Assembly: GCA_021234155.1 (NCBI GenBank)
Contig: JAJEKV010000002.1
Coordinates: forward strand, 33,311,123-33,375,122
DNA from: Isoetes taiwanensis
Lineage: Eukaryota; Streptophyta; Lycopodiopsida; Isoetales; Isoetaceae
Reading direction: 5' to 3'
Length of the DNA: 64,000 bases
Part shown: positions 1 to 10,904 of the stretch, piece after piece
Layout of the letters: the number at the start of each line of letters is the position of its first letter
How positions within the stretch are numbered: the stretch's first letter is position 1
Notes under the pieces: generated by a model
The model's input: only the letters and a program-made list of their open reading frames with translations
What the model was told of the DNA's origin: nothing
Database searches by the model: none
Made by a program: the position numbers and the translations under genes

Positions 1-846
1 AAATTCGTTCTAGAAAAAATGTTCCGACTTCCGACTTGACAGACGGCGGCTTCTACCTGCAAAAACCATGGGTGCATTACAAGAGTTGTATAAAGTAACC
101 AGGGCTCGGGGCTTTAATTATGCGTTTACGTGCCCGCGGTTAAGACTCTTGTAGCTTAGTTGCTCATGGAGCTTGGTCCTTGTTGTAGCTTAGTTGCTCG
201 TGGAGCTTATTATAATGCCATTATGATAAAGAAGACATGAAAGTGAAAAGAAGATAGGTTAAGGGCATACGAAGACGGGACATATATTCTTTCTCAAATT
301 ATTATGTGGGGCAAGGCATAAATCTGAAGCGTTTACATTTTAGCTCGATTATTGCTGCCAACCATATGTTTCCTTTGTCAAACACAACATTACACTCCCA
401 CTCCTTTCCTCACTTTTGTCTTACATTTTCCTACATGTTTCTTCCTTGCATGTTTTACGCACAAAACTACATTCTCCGTGCCATCGTTCACATGCTTCAT
501 TCTACCATATTTTTTGCTCTTCTTCGCTTGCTCCCTTCCCGGTTCAATGGCTGCCCAAGAACAAAGACATAAGCTTTGATGCCAATTATCTTGTGAACTG
601 GGCTAATCGTCCTACAAGTTGTGGGCGGCTTAGCTACAACTTTTGTATAATATGTACTATTCAAGGATTGCCATAGATCTTTGGATAATTGAGCTAGACA
701 TACTCACCTCTATTTTCCAGTTTGTAGCATGCACATCCATTAATTGCTTAGTGTCTCTGGATGGCGCTCTTCTCAGGATGACTCGACTATTCTCATGGCT
801 TTTAATAAATGTTATGATGCATGTGATTTGTCTTTTCATTTTGCAG

Positions 847-2224
847 GGGACCACCTGGTGATCTTCATCTATTTCTAGACATCAAAGATCTTGCAGGCAT
901 AAAGGGGGATAAAATAAGCCCATCGATCCGAGACATCGGATCGCCATTCTAGAATGGGACGAGCATGCATGTTTTGCATGCATGCGGGCGGCGCATGCCC
1001 GTTCTGGTTGGGAGTTCGCTATTTTAGGCGTGTTTTACGCCCGACTTCTCATCGGCGCTTCCTCTTCTCTCTCAGCAGTATCTTATTCTCTTTGAATTGT
1101 TTCCAGGCAGGGGAGGGGCTTCTTCCTGCCTGGTTTGGCCAATTTGGCGTTTTCTTCATGCTGTCCTTTCTTGGCCTTTAGCCTTCATCCTGTGACCTTC
1201 GTCCTCGATTCTCGTTTGTTAAGGAAGTCCTTTGGTATTCGGGCGGTTTGTTGGTTTCATGCGAGTCCCATTCTAGAATCCCATCGATCCGAGACATCGG
1301 ATCGCCATTCTAGAATGGGACGAGCATGCATGTTTTGCATGCATGCGGGCGGCGCATGCCCGTTCTGGTTGGGAGTTCGCTATTTTAGGCGTGTTTCTGC
1401 TTCGACTTCTCATCGGCGCTTCCTCTTCTCTCAGCAGTACCTTATTCTCTTTGAACCCACCCTCCCCCCCTTCTTTGTTATTGTATTTTTATCGCGTGGC
1501 ACGTGCGTAATCAGCCCCTCCACTCTGGGAGGTTTGTTTTGTCTTGTTGTTTTGTTGGTGATGTGCAGGTACAGGTTCGCGAGCGGCATCTGTTTCGACT
1601 TTTCTATTCGTGGGTTTTGGGAGCGATTTTTATGCCTTACGTTTGTCCAAGCCCCTTGCCGAAGGCTTATCACTAGGGTTTTTCCTCGAAAACCCGAAAG
1701 GGCGGGGTTTCTTAATCCCGGTGATAAGCTTTCGGCAGGTACACTAGCCCAGTCTCTATTAGCATTGTATTTTGTTGGGGTCCAAATGATATAATTGGAT
1801 TTTCCCTTTATTTTTTATGGGTAGTTCGCATGTGTGCGGCTACCCACTATCCACCATTGTAGAAAATCTGCTGAGATGAATGAGAAGCAAGCCTAGGGCG
1901 GTTTGTTGGTTTCATGCGAGTCCCATTCTAGAATTATGTTTTTTACTTTCTCTGTCAGCTGTGTTGATGCAATTGTGGGAATTGTCATTATGGTTTTTTT
2001 TAGAGTATATTCACTTGATTGTAAGCTTTCTCTTTTCTTTTGAAATACTGATTGGCATAGACATGTTGTCTAGCTAATCTGTGGCAGTTGAAAACTGCTG
2101 AAGGTACAAAGGATCTTCACATTGCCCCAAGGGCCAACCTGGAGATTCATTAAGACTCAACAGATTCTTGATAGACCATCTATATGAGGAGACCATTACT
2201 TTGTTGTTAATGAGGATTACCAAC
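847..2224 (+). pseudogene. Plastid DnaJ (Hsp40) C-terminal fragment, left arm, split by a mobile element
   Basis: Two exon pieces of a DnaJ substrate-binding domain are seen. Exon one starts after a pyrimidine-rich acceptor (ttttgcag at 839-846) and reads GPPGDLHLFLDIKDLAGIKG, the family's typical 'GPPGDLYVYLDV' segment. It is broken at 917 by an inserted element and resumes at 1934 with a reading matching 'SVSFLDAILG' (here SVSCVDAIVG), ending at a GT near 1992. Exon two starts at 2088 with KTAEGTKDLHIAPRANLEI, followed by a degraded 'LDRPSI-stop-GDHYFVVN' segment. In the family these give 'KTVEG..LQIPPGT' and 'LNRPSIRGDHLF'. Intact relatives are plastid co-chaperones of Hsp70. This copy has stops and frameshifts and lacks the J domain, so it is a captured or relic gene fragment with its intron still in place (DNA-level, not retroposed). 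Confidence 0.8.
918..1933. mobile_element. Unclassified mobile element, tandem dimer, inserted in the DnaJ exon
   Basis: The right arm of the giant inverted repeat reads straight through this point (reverse complement near 18632), giving an empty site and exact limits: host ends ...ataaaataa at 917 and resumes ttatgtttt at 1934, with at most a 2 bp duplication (aa). The insert consists of two head-to-tail units starting at 918 and 1279. Each unit opens with a perfect hairpin (cgatccga, loop gaca, tcggatcg; 924-943 and 1285-1304), followed by a second palindromic stretch rich in gcatgcatgc. A 15 bp sequence, attctagaatgggac (946-960), returns inverted at the far end (1920-1934). The second unit contains a LINE-like 3' segment (near 1677-1720). 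No TG..CA ends, no coding region. Rolling-circle (Helentron-like) origin is a guess based on hairpins, subterminal inverted repeats and tandem copies. Confidence 0.7.
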
Positions 2225-2811
2225 ACTCATGAGCAAGTCTTATTGCCTATCTTTGTAGATTTTTGTAGCATTTAGGAATATCCTTTAATATAGTTATTTG
2301 CATGCATATTTAGATAAAATATTGCCGTGTCATAGGCGGTGAACGTCATGAATGTGACCAGGATCAACTAATAGGAAATATTTATATTCTTCCGAATTTA
2401 TCTTTGCAAAGTATAGTTATGTTTGTCATTTAGTCTTATGTTATTTTTGCTCAAGCATAGTGGAATAGAGAGAGAGAGATTATGAAGAAGTTGGCGAGCT
2501 CAAGATCTCAAAATGGGCACATCAACTAAACGTTCTATTGGATTCGTTGGGGGAAAAGGATTGGATAAGAGTGGGTTCAAGCGGTTTCTTCATACTTACG
2601 TCATAATTTGTGACTTTTCTTTGAGATAAATAAAATGACACGAACAAACAAATGACTTTCTAATCATTTGGTATGCTCGCAAAAACTTGCCCATGTACCT
2701 TATGCATGACTTCTTTGAAGCATATACGTATACATCTTTTCTAAAGCATTTCATAATACTTAGTTTTTGTGTATTGTGCTAAATGTCTACTTTATCAAAA
2801 CTGCTATTCTG

Positions 2812-3075
2812 ATTCATGTGGATGATGTTCCCATGTTAGAACTTTGAAAACAACAAGGTGATTGGGGTGGATTATGGCATAAATCGGCCTATGGGGATCC
2901 ACTCAAGCCTTTGGAATGTTGATGATTGAGCCACTAGGGATGATTTGGAAAACAAATAATGGTTTATGCCAGCAGTTTGATGCATATTTACCAAAATTTT
3001 AATTTGTACTGCAACTTCAAAGATAATGTTGGCAGCATTTGTGATCATGCTTATACATTAGACCACCTTGTGAAA
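2812..3075 (+). pseudogene. Xyloglucan endotransglucosylase/hydrolase (XTH, GH16) fragment, left arm
   Basis: The translation carries the segment downstream of the XTH active site: IHVDDVP, then ENNKVIGVDYGINRPMGIHS followed by SLWNVDD, a stop where the family has W, and ATRDDLENK. The family consensus is 'VDDVPIR.F.NN...G..Y....PMGV.SSLWNADDWATRGG'. A later, frameshifted part resembles 'SY.NFN'. XTHs cut and rejoin xyloglucan in the cell wall; the catalytic DEIDFEFLG motif is not present here, so this piece cannot be active. The right-arm copy keeps an AG acceptor (ctgttacag) just before the fragment, whereas the left arm has lost it. The fragment is in the same orientation as the DnaJ, UBP-related and LPEAT fragments to either side. 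Confidence 0.7.
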
Positions 3076-3849
3076 CGATAGGCCTTGTTATGATTTAACA
3101 GCCATCCAGTGTATGCCACAATCCAGAATCTTACCCTTTGAGAACCTCAGATTTTTTTGCTTGGCAAAATTGACTTGGATCTATTTTTTGTTTCCCACTA
3201 CCAGCTAGCTAACTTCCCAGTGGGATACCATTATCGTCCCTTGTCAAGGAATGTGATCGGCATAACATATGATTTAGTATGGTCTTTGTATTCGTATACA
3301 AAAAATATATTTTGATGATGGTAGAGATTAAGTTGTTTGACATGGAAGGTTTTGGTTATTTTAATCTGTGGTTTTCTTCTTGGGGTGTTTGGGTTAGAGA
3401 ACACGTGGCAAACATAGCGCAATCACTTTTTATGTTCCCTATCCGATGGCGATGACTCCAGAGCATTGTGATCAGCCTGCCTCTGTTTTTTTCAGTGCAC
3501 AGGTGTAGATTCGGCACCAAGTTGCACCATAGCCTTTTCTTGTCGCTCTGGCGATTCGTGCACCATAGCCATTTCTTGTCGCTCTGGCATTCTGGCATAT
3601 GCAAGATAGAGGGCACAGGTCATGCCCAAAACCTATTGGCCCTCAGTGGTGTCAATGGATGTTAAAATTCCTTATCCTAAGGCACATCAAAAACACTTTG
3701 GCTCTTTTACATGAAAACACATGGCTCTTTTACTTTGGTTCAACATATTTCAACATCGAGAATCTCTCTACATTGGAATATGCTGAACAAGAAAGCAAGC
3801 AATCGAAGAAGCTTTCACAGTTCTAGATCTTGCTAATTAGAGAGAAGGC

Positions 3850-4760
3850 ATATTGATAGGTAGTTATGATTAGATTGCATATCGACACGGTTGATGCATT
3901 CTTGAGTCAAAAATACATCTTCTTTACTAGCCGGTTGGGAAAGCCGAAGGGGTTTAAGTCTTGACTCACCGAGGGGCTTAGTCTGGGTTGAATCATTCCC
4001 AAATTGCCTGTCACACCTTAATTAAGCCCATCTCATCTGAAGATTTAGCAGAGAGGGATCTAGTCTGGGTTGATGCATTCTCGACTAGGTAATCGAGAAC
4101 ACGACTTCTCAACTAGCCAGTCTGTAAAGCCGAAGGGGTTTAGTTCGAGTTGAAGCATTCTTGACTTGCTGAAAGGCGTAGTTTGGTTGAGGCATTCTTG
4201 ACTCCGAGTCGAAAATGCCTCCATCTAGACTAAGCCCCTCTCATCTGAAGATTTGGAGGAGAGGAATCTAGTCTGGATTGATGCAGTCTCGACTAGCCAG
4301 TCGAGAATATCCCATCTCGGCTAATCAGCCAGGAAAGTCGGGGTTTAATCTGGGTTGAAGCATTCTCGACTTGCATGTCCGACAGCCATTAAAGAAGAGC
4401 CTCCAGGTGCATTTCCGGATCATCATCTGTCATCCACTCGGCGATACAGATCAGATCGGGTGCTGGGAAGCACCAGCGATCCTCCTAGGCTCTCACCCCA
4501 AGAAGGAGATTAGTTTAGGTCGAGGAATTCATGACTCGCGAGCTGATAATGCCTCCACCCAGACTAAGCCTTCTCCTTTGAAGATTTGGAGAAGAGGAAT
4601 CCAATCGGGCTGATGCATTCTTGACTTATGAGTCAAGAATACGCCTTCTCGCTCGACTAGCTAGTCGTGAAATCCGAGAACCCTCAGAGGAGAGGGAGTT
4701 AGTTTGGGTAAAGACGTATTGTCGACTCACTAGTCGAGAATATGGTTTTTCGGCTAGCCA
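3850..4760. repeat. Degenerate tandem array with a palindromic core (tctcgactagccagtcgaga)
   Basis: Blocks of roughly 180-200 bp recur, each with a phrase like gtctgggttgatgcattctc, one or two copies of a near-perfect palindrome of the type ctcgactagccagtcgag, and a purine-rich phrase (gaagatttggagga). Copies are seen near 3960, 4080, 4290, 4650 and 4725, diverged from one another. The same array is inverted in the right arm at about 16230-16700. No coding potential is apparent. Confidence 0.65.
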
Positions 4761-5033
4761 ATCGAGAAAACCTTGAGTTCTCCATGCCATGATGCCATTT
4801 CGGCTATGCATGATAGCATTTGGATTGTTTGATACTTCCACAGATATCCGTGGCACCATTGGAAAGAATCCTATTATGCAAACGCCACTTTTAATTTCTT
4901 ATGTTTCTTTAGGGTTCTCAATTTAAAAAAAATTACAGAGTGCATCTAAACAGAATTTCTGACCCTAATATATCTAGACATAGCATACCTACGAAAATTA
5001 CCTCTCAATAAAAAGTCAAGAATAACATACCTG

Positions 5034-5162
5034 GTGGATTTGATGAAACAAGAACCCTTCTCCATCACTAGTTTGGTAATCAAAATAGGCACTTGCAAAT
5101 CTCGAATAAGCGTTTGTCAGATTGAAAATTGGTAAGGGGGTAGTGAGACCCTCTAAAAGCTA
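5034..5162 (-). pseudogene. Unidentified exon-like fragment with clean splice borders
   Basis: On the minus strand a tract ending in tttttttag (acceptor) leads into an open segment of about 43 codons that ends at a good donor (caccag then gtatgt). It reads in part TPLPIFNLTNAYSRFASAYF and DYQTSDGEGFLFHQ. A further possible exon lies upstream on the same strand at about 5230-5350 and ends at a gtaagt-type donor. The composition looks like real protein, but the family was not recognised. It runs opposite to the neighbouring captured fragments. It could be an exon of a host gene carried by the inverted-repeat element. Confidence 0.4.
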
Positions 5163-5350
5163 AAAAAAATAGAAAGCAAATAAGAATAGATAGTACAGAA
5201 TTCCAAAAGAAAGCTTAAGATATAAAAACTTACTAACAGTAGCCACTTGCTTCTGAAGCTATATTGTCCTCTAGTGGAGAAGATTAGAAGTTTGATTTTG
5301 GCCACGTCGGATGAGGCTCTCTATCCTGGACCAGTCCACCGTCATGTACC

Positions 5351-6900
5351 TAGTTTCGGAAGGAGTGTCATCATGCACAAATTGACTCGATTGCCCAGAA
5401 ATCGAGCAAGGAAGAAGAACGACAAAAGGAAGAGGAAAGCAAAGGAATGAAATAAAGTAGTTGAGAATTCTAAATGGATGACGGTTATAATGGGCTGCCC
5501 CTCAAGAACGGTAATAGTTAATATTTTTAACGTGGCATATATACGGTCTTATGTACACCACATCAGCAGATGTGCCGTGGGGACATGTGGTATGGATTAT
5601 TTAAGTTATATAATTGGAATTCCTTTTTTTTAATCCCATTTTTCACTTAAACTAATTTCCCTCGTCAATCTCATGAGCAGACAGACACCTGTCAAAAAAG
5701 AAAAAGAAAAAAAATCTACATCAGCGCTATCCATAGTTTTGAGGCGCAAAACTTTGCCTTATCCGTCGTTTTGTGGCGCGATTAATTCTTGCCATGATTT
5801 GGCACATTTAATTTTTGTTGCAATTTTGGTGCAGTCTAGGTAAGAACAAGGCTAGGGCTTGGTAGACTCGTAGCCATTTAGATATTTCTCTAGAACCGTA
5901 AAGATTTAGAGATTTCTGTGTGTATATGATAAACTAGGACTTGGTAGCATTTTCATTCCTTGAATCTATTATGAATAGCCCATAATAGCTCAAAATTGAG
6001 TAGAATAGACTGATTCTATGCATGTAATTCTAAAAAGATTCAATTTCGGTAGATTCCATCCTCAATGTGCTTGTTGCATATTCCAAAGAGCACGATGATG
6101 GAGCTACATGGCTGGCAGACTCTAAAGATTGTTTCACGAGTTGCTCTTGACATTTTCTAGTAATCGTTTAACTTCTTTTTTTATTTTCATTCTATAAGAG
6201 CATCACAAATCTCATAAGACAGTCTTCTTCTAAAAACTCTGAGATCGAAATTTGGTATTCATGATTGCAACACTATTCTTGGTATCTGTTTGGTGAGCAA
6301 GCCTTTCATTAATATGTAACCTGGAAGAAATTTAGAGTAGTCGGACTCTTATGGTCTGCAAATCAGCATTAAAAACCACGATTCAATATCTAGCTCAACT
6401 AGGTTTTTACCGGAAGCTTCTAAGATATGTGAGAATTAATCTTATGATGGTATGTTAAAGCCTACTGACAAATTCAAGGCACATCTCTTTCTAAATCGTT
6501 TTCACTAATTCTAGCTCGTCATTAAATGGTACTTAATGTTAACTGGTTTTCGGCAATAACATGCTGAATTTTGGACGTAGAGAGGAAAGATTAGTCGTAA
6601 ACAAGTTCTTGTTATATGAGTTTACTTCCTGATGTATTTTAAGATTATACGGAGCACCAATATACTGTTCCAGATGGTATTCATATACGTAGTAAAATAC
6701 TAGCCTCTTAACTCCTACACCCTTTGTCTCGGGCCATTCTTGTGTGTACAATTTTGTCTGAGTTCTTTGCACGGATGTGGGGAGTCAAAACTCCATCACC
6801 TACTTCGAGCTACACCACATGTTTTCGCAATCGGTTTGCACTTGTGCCATACCTTTCTTCACTATCTTTTTTTTCCATAATATTTAGTACTCCTTCATAG
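5351..6900. other. AT-rich interval without a recognised gene
   Basis: Apart from a short lysine/arginine-rich open frame near 5400 and scattered splice-like signals, nothing here could be assigned. No tandem array or inverted repeat was noticed. It is part of the centre of the giant inverted repeat and may hold decayed introns of the neighbouring fragments. Confidence 0.4.
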
Positions 6901-7176
6901 AGTCTGGGCTGGTGTAATAGCCAGAAGATTGTTGACGATATATCCGCAATACTGGATGCTATTCACACATTTGTAGATATAGACATAGTATACCGTGAGG
7001 TAAACGAGGGCTTTGCGCCTTCGTGGTATGTGCTCGTTAAGTTTGATTGACTCTCTTTATACTCCTGCTGATCTCGAAACTATTTGTAGGTCTGCTACTA
7101 TGGCCAGCATTACCATTGCTTTGCTTATAATCACCAACATTCAAAGTGGGGCATGTTTGATGACACTACAATGAGG
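6901..7176 (+). pseudogene. Ubiquitin carboxyl-terminal hydrolase-related (UBP-like) fragment, two exons
   Basis: Exon one (6901-7035) follows a tag acceptor and reads LGWCNSQKIVDDISAILDAI, then a 'DIDIVYR' segment, and ends ...WYVL at a gttaag donor. Exon two (7090-7176) follows tatttgtag and reads VCYYGQHYHCFAYNHQHSKW, then FDDTTM. This is the C-terminal catalytic-fold region of the plant UBP-related proteins, whose consensus is 'VCYYGQHYHCFAYSHEHERWVMYDD'; the histidine-containing HYHCFAY box is preserved. A 54 bp intron separates the two. The protein then runs into unrelated sequence, so only a slice of the gene is present. Same orientation as the XTH and LPEAT fragments. Confidence 0.75.
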
Positions 7177-8757
7177 ATCCTATATCATACTATATATATA
7201 GAGATTGATCCAGACCATTCAATTAAAAAATCGAAGGCCATGATGATGCCACTTCATGGGAAGTGTGGGGGGCATGCATGGGCATGTACCACATGTGCGG
7301 TCCATTGGATCGGGGCAGGTTTGATCTCTGCCGTTAATTTAAAGGCTAAGGAAAGTGTCTCGAAATTACGTAGCAATTATCAAGAAGGTGAGATGTCATT
7401 TAACTTAATTACTTTTACTCTAAGTTAGGTGGCGTGGCATAATACTATTATTCTATTGAATGAAGAGATGAAGTGGCAAGAATCGATAGGCTGTCTTTGT
7501 GGCGGAACAGGTTGAGGCTCCGTCGTGATCAACGTCGAGGTGCTTTGAGGAGAAATGCCATGGAGCACTGAGGCGGTCGTTGAGAAGTGGCACAGTTTAG
7601 AGCTTCTGGCTCATTCTTTCTTGCTCGTTCAGGACTTTTGGCACAGGGGATCGTTAGGTAGAGTTTCTGGCCCATTTTTTCTTGCTCGTTCAATGGGACC
7701 TTTGAAGGCTTGATTACTTAAAGAAACTTCAGGTATACAGGGCCTGACTCTGGTATATCTTGTTAAGCCTAGATTTCCCAACAGATCGAGTCAGACTTCT
7801 TTCTTGCTTCATTTTTGGCTAACTATTGCAGGGATTTTGGTCGGTGTCTGTTAACTCGGCTTCCCATAGCCGGATGTGTTTTATCGGGATGTTATGGTAT
7901 AGTAGCAATAATCGGTGAGAAAAAGGAAAATTTCCACTTTACCGCCTTCTCAGAGATTCTTTAGGCGGCAGCGCTTATCCTTTTTAGATTTGCATTTCAT
8001 ATGGATTTCGCCATGTTTTTGGAGCTGCGCATAATGCCGGTGGAGCTTATGCTCGGTTCAGCATCACTTACGGCCATGATTGGCAAACACAGCTGTGGTA
8101 AGCTTTTTTTAAGTCACGCTTTTAATTGTCAATTTTCTGTATTTTTTGTGTCTCTGTATTGGCAGCCCTTTTGTTGCGGCTTTCATTTCTGCCATTTAAG
8201 TTTCCACTCTGGGCTTTCAATTTTCTGCTTTGAGCTTTCGATTTGTCTACTGTTTGGCAATTCACCCAACTACAGCACTGCCTGCGCATGATTTGATTCT
8301 GATCCGAGCTTGGATTTCCTTGCATATTGTGCTAACTCTCGATGTTTAACCTTTTCGCAGGCAAAATCCTTCGGGTTCAACTGGTGGTAATTTGAAGGCC
8401 AAATCCACGTGATTACATGCGGAACAGGCGATCATGTACTATTTGTTTCATCAACAATTCGTTATACAATGCTATTTGGGCAATAGGTTGTTTTATCTGC
8501 AGTGCATGGGCTGTGTCTTATCTTCTTCATTGTTGCAGTCTATGTCAAAAAGTCCAGATTCAAGCTTGTTAGAATCCAGAAGCACAGGAAGGCCTTTGCT
8601 ATGTCTTTCTCAAGCTAGTCTTTCTCAACCCAGTTAGTGCCAGGGTCTGCTTACCGCCATAGAGGTGATCAAGATCATTACTATCATCATGTGGTTTTGT
8701 AGGAGTATAGTAGTATTTAAGGATTGCCATAGAAATTAGTGATGTTGGTTTTTGCAG
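7177..8757. other. Interval between two captured fragments, no gene assigned
   Basis: A phrase around ttctttcttgctcgttca occurs twice (near 7615 and 7680), marking a small duplication. An open segment at 8001-8100 ends at a gtaagc donor-like site, and another follows a gttgttgcag acceptor-like site near 8540. Both could be small exons of the LPEAT or another host gene, but neither was recognised. Otherwise nothing identifiable. Confidence 0.35.
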
Positions 8758-9171
8758 ATGCTTCATAACAAGGAGGATAGTTATAGACATTCTGCAGCTA
8801 TTGTGTCCAATCATGTTTCGTATCTTGATATTCTATACCATATGTCGGCTTGCTTTCCAAGTTTTGTGGCAAAGGTACCTTTAGGAAAAATATAATCTGC
8901 CTTAGATTCTAACCTTTTGTCTATTTTCTTCCAAATATCATTATCTCACGTTTGTCATTCTTATTTTTGTTCTTTTGGTGAAAGAAATCAGTGGCCAGTC
9001 TTCCTTTCATAGGGTTGATCAGGTATCATTTACGAATTAGCCAATTCTGGTGTTATTTTACATATCTGTAGAACCATGTACGTCACAACTGAATCGCTAT
9101 GTACAACAAATGCATGGGCTGCATCTATGTACAACGTGAATCCAAATCTTCTGATTCTAAAGGTGTCTCAG
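8758..9171 (+). pseudogene. Lysophospholipid acyltransferase (LPEAT1-like) fragment, three exons
   Basis: Exon one (8758-8874, 39 codons) follows gtttttgcag and contains AAIVSNHVSYLDILYHMSAC then FPSFVAK, ending at a gtacct donor. The NHxxxxD acyltransferase motif is present as NHVSYLD. Exon two (8985-9022) reads KSVASLPFIGLI and ends at gtatca. Exon three (9107-9171) reads KCMGCIYVQRESKSSDSKGV and ends at gtgagc. The order and spacing match plant LPEAT ('IVSNHVSYLDILYHMSASFPSFVAK', 'SVGKLPLVGLIS', 'KCLGCVYVQRE'). Intact enzymes reacylate lysophospholipids, chiefly in the ER. Here the acceptor before exon three has AA instead of AG (near 9105), no later exons are seen, and a LINE fragment follows. 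It is a decaying genomic slice with its introns kept. Confidence 0.8.
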
Positions 9172-9339
9172 GTGAGCTTTATTCATTTTCCTTCCTAGTA
9201 CTCTTGATATAACAGTTAAGGCATGGAATATGTTACTCCCAGGTGATGGTGGCTTCTTAAGGAAAGTGGGCTTTATATAGCAAGAGGAAAGCATACAGTT
9301 CAATTGGTCCTTAAATTGCACCCTCAAATACGTGCAATG

Positions 9340-9700
9340 CTAGACAATCTCAATTTGGTTGATCCATAAAGTGAAAGGAGCTGTGATGCATGCATTCTTA
9401 TAAGTGTCGAATGCCATTACTTTTGTTTTCTCAGCTTCACATTCAGGTCCTTTTCTGCATGCCATTTTCTCCAGGACCAGCAAGTTTATTTGAAGGGCTC
9501 TCAGATATGGAAATATTAAGACCACATTATCTGCATAAAGGAGGACGGCGACACATTCTTCGGGGAGAACTGAGCCCTCTCTCCAGGGCAGCAACGAAGT
9601 TTCTCAAGTCTGTGCAACTTGAATGGGGACAAGGAGTATCTCCAATTGTGCTTTCTATCATATCACTTTGGCTATTTGTCCCAATGACATTCCATAATTT
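9340..9700 (-). pseudogene. Non-LTR retrotransposon reverse transcriptase fragment
   Basis: The minus strand reads AVLLYADNVVLIFPYLRAL, then EKTKVMAFDTYKNA, which is the RT palm box ('YADD' here YADN) followed by the usual 'K TKVMVF' segment. Upstream on the same strand (to about 9700) a degraded 'CPLSPTLF'-like stretch (CPHSSCTDL) is suggested. One catalytic aspartate is replaced by Asn and the frame is interrupted, so it is dead. It lies 170 bp after the LPEAT fragment in the opposite orientation. Confidence 0.65.
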
Positions 9701-10668
9701 CAAGACAATCCAAATCATTTCCTGTGCATGTTCCCGAGTGACCAATAATTAGAATTAACACTACCCTCTTTTTCTGGATTTGTTATGTTAATGAGTTTAT
9801 CTTTCTGCCAACAGCATCATTTGATCTCAACAGCTTTTTTATGCCGAGCAACTGTAAAGCATCTGCTTTCATTGCGATTGTTTATGAAAAATGACTCAAG
9901 TTGCAAGATGGTGTCTATGTAGAAGCTTTCGTATCAATCCGGGAAAATCAACATTTTATAAGGATTTTTTTTAGTGGACATCTTATCTGTTGAATGAAAA
10001 ATTATTAGATTATAATGCAATACCTAGCGATATTCTTGAGAACTTGGTAAAGGTTAAAGGAACAATGGATTTGCTTCATGATCATTAGTTAGCATGGAGG
10101 ACCAAGATTCCTCGAATGCGTTGCTACTTCTATGTCACGAATTTTGCAGTACAGGAACATTTTGGACTGCAAGAACACCATAAACTACCATCTCTTATAA
10201 TATGATTGAAAAATATGGATTAAACTCAAGATATAGAATGGAAGCAAAAGATTAGAGCATTGCCAAAATTGCAAGGCACAACATTTGGGGCCCAACAATG
10301 CATGTGAATGTAGGTAGAAGTTGCAAGTGCACATATGTAATTTATGTTTGGACAAATTAACAAATAGATGGATGGATTCATGGGGTACTAGTTGCAAGAA
10401 AGCGTGACCCATAAAGCATTGCAATTGTTGCATTTTAGTGAATGTTCAATCTCGCCCTCCACAAACACATAGGCTTTTCAAGATCACTAACATAGGAAAG
10501 TGTAGACATGCATGTCTAATGGGGCCATGCATAGCATATGTTAACAACTTGGAATTTTGGTACATAATATGCCAATTTTACAAGGCACGACTAGAGTCTC
10601 CATTTCATGGCCTAAACAAGGCTTATTAATGTAGGTGGATAGGCTCTAGATAAATTTCTTGAGTCCTG

Positions 10669-10890
10669 GTTGGACTAGTTTGGGCTTCCAGTCAAAAACA
10701 AACTTTTTGTTTATACATTTGATACCACTTTTGAATTGCCTCCGACGGAATTGAATATACGCATCAAGGATAAGAGAACAGATGAAGCAGATAAGCATGG
10801 AATAGAATACTTATCATGAAGTTTGTTTATCAATGAGGTATGTGGATGCATTTCCTGTAGAATGTTCACCAAATTTGTCTATGCTCCTTG
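10669..10890 (+). other. Open segment of unknown origin
   Basis: From about 10678 a reading frame without stops gives a protein-like text (for example KLFVYTFDTTFELPPTELNI, then KDKRTDEADKHGIEYLS), ending in a stop at about 10819. A second frame continues with MRYVDAFPVECSPNLSMLLV. No family was recognised and no ATG is well placed. A frameshifted transposon or host gene remnant is likely. Confidence 0.3.
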
Positions 10891-10904
10891 TTAGAGGAGA
10901 CATG

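Larger units (their letters stand above)
1..4495 (+). repeat. Left arm of a giant inverted repeat (about 3.5 kb of shared sequence)
   Basis: This stretch reappears in reverse complement at about 16108-19575. The match was followed by eye at the start (the segment with ccatgggtgcattacaag), through the DnaJ and XTH fragments, and to the outer limit near 4490, where the text around gggtgctgggaagcaccagc matches 16120-16150. The left arm is about 1 kb longer because a mobile element (918-1933) is inserted in it. The arm starts at or before the window edge, so its true outer end is not visible. Point differences and small indels are scattered between the arms, so the duplication is not brand new. 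A long transposon terminal inverted repeat or a segmental inverted duplication are both possible. Confidence 0.85.

Noticed and set aside
306-676. Phe/His/Ser-rich frames repeated at 306, 12973, 15333 and 18872
   Set aside because: The DNA is a four-copy repeat, and the open frames overlap in all phases with frameshifts between copies. No frame is selectively kept.
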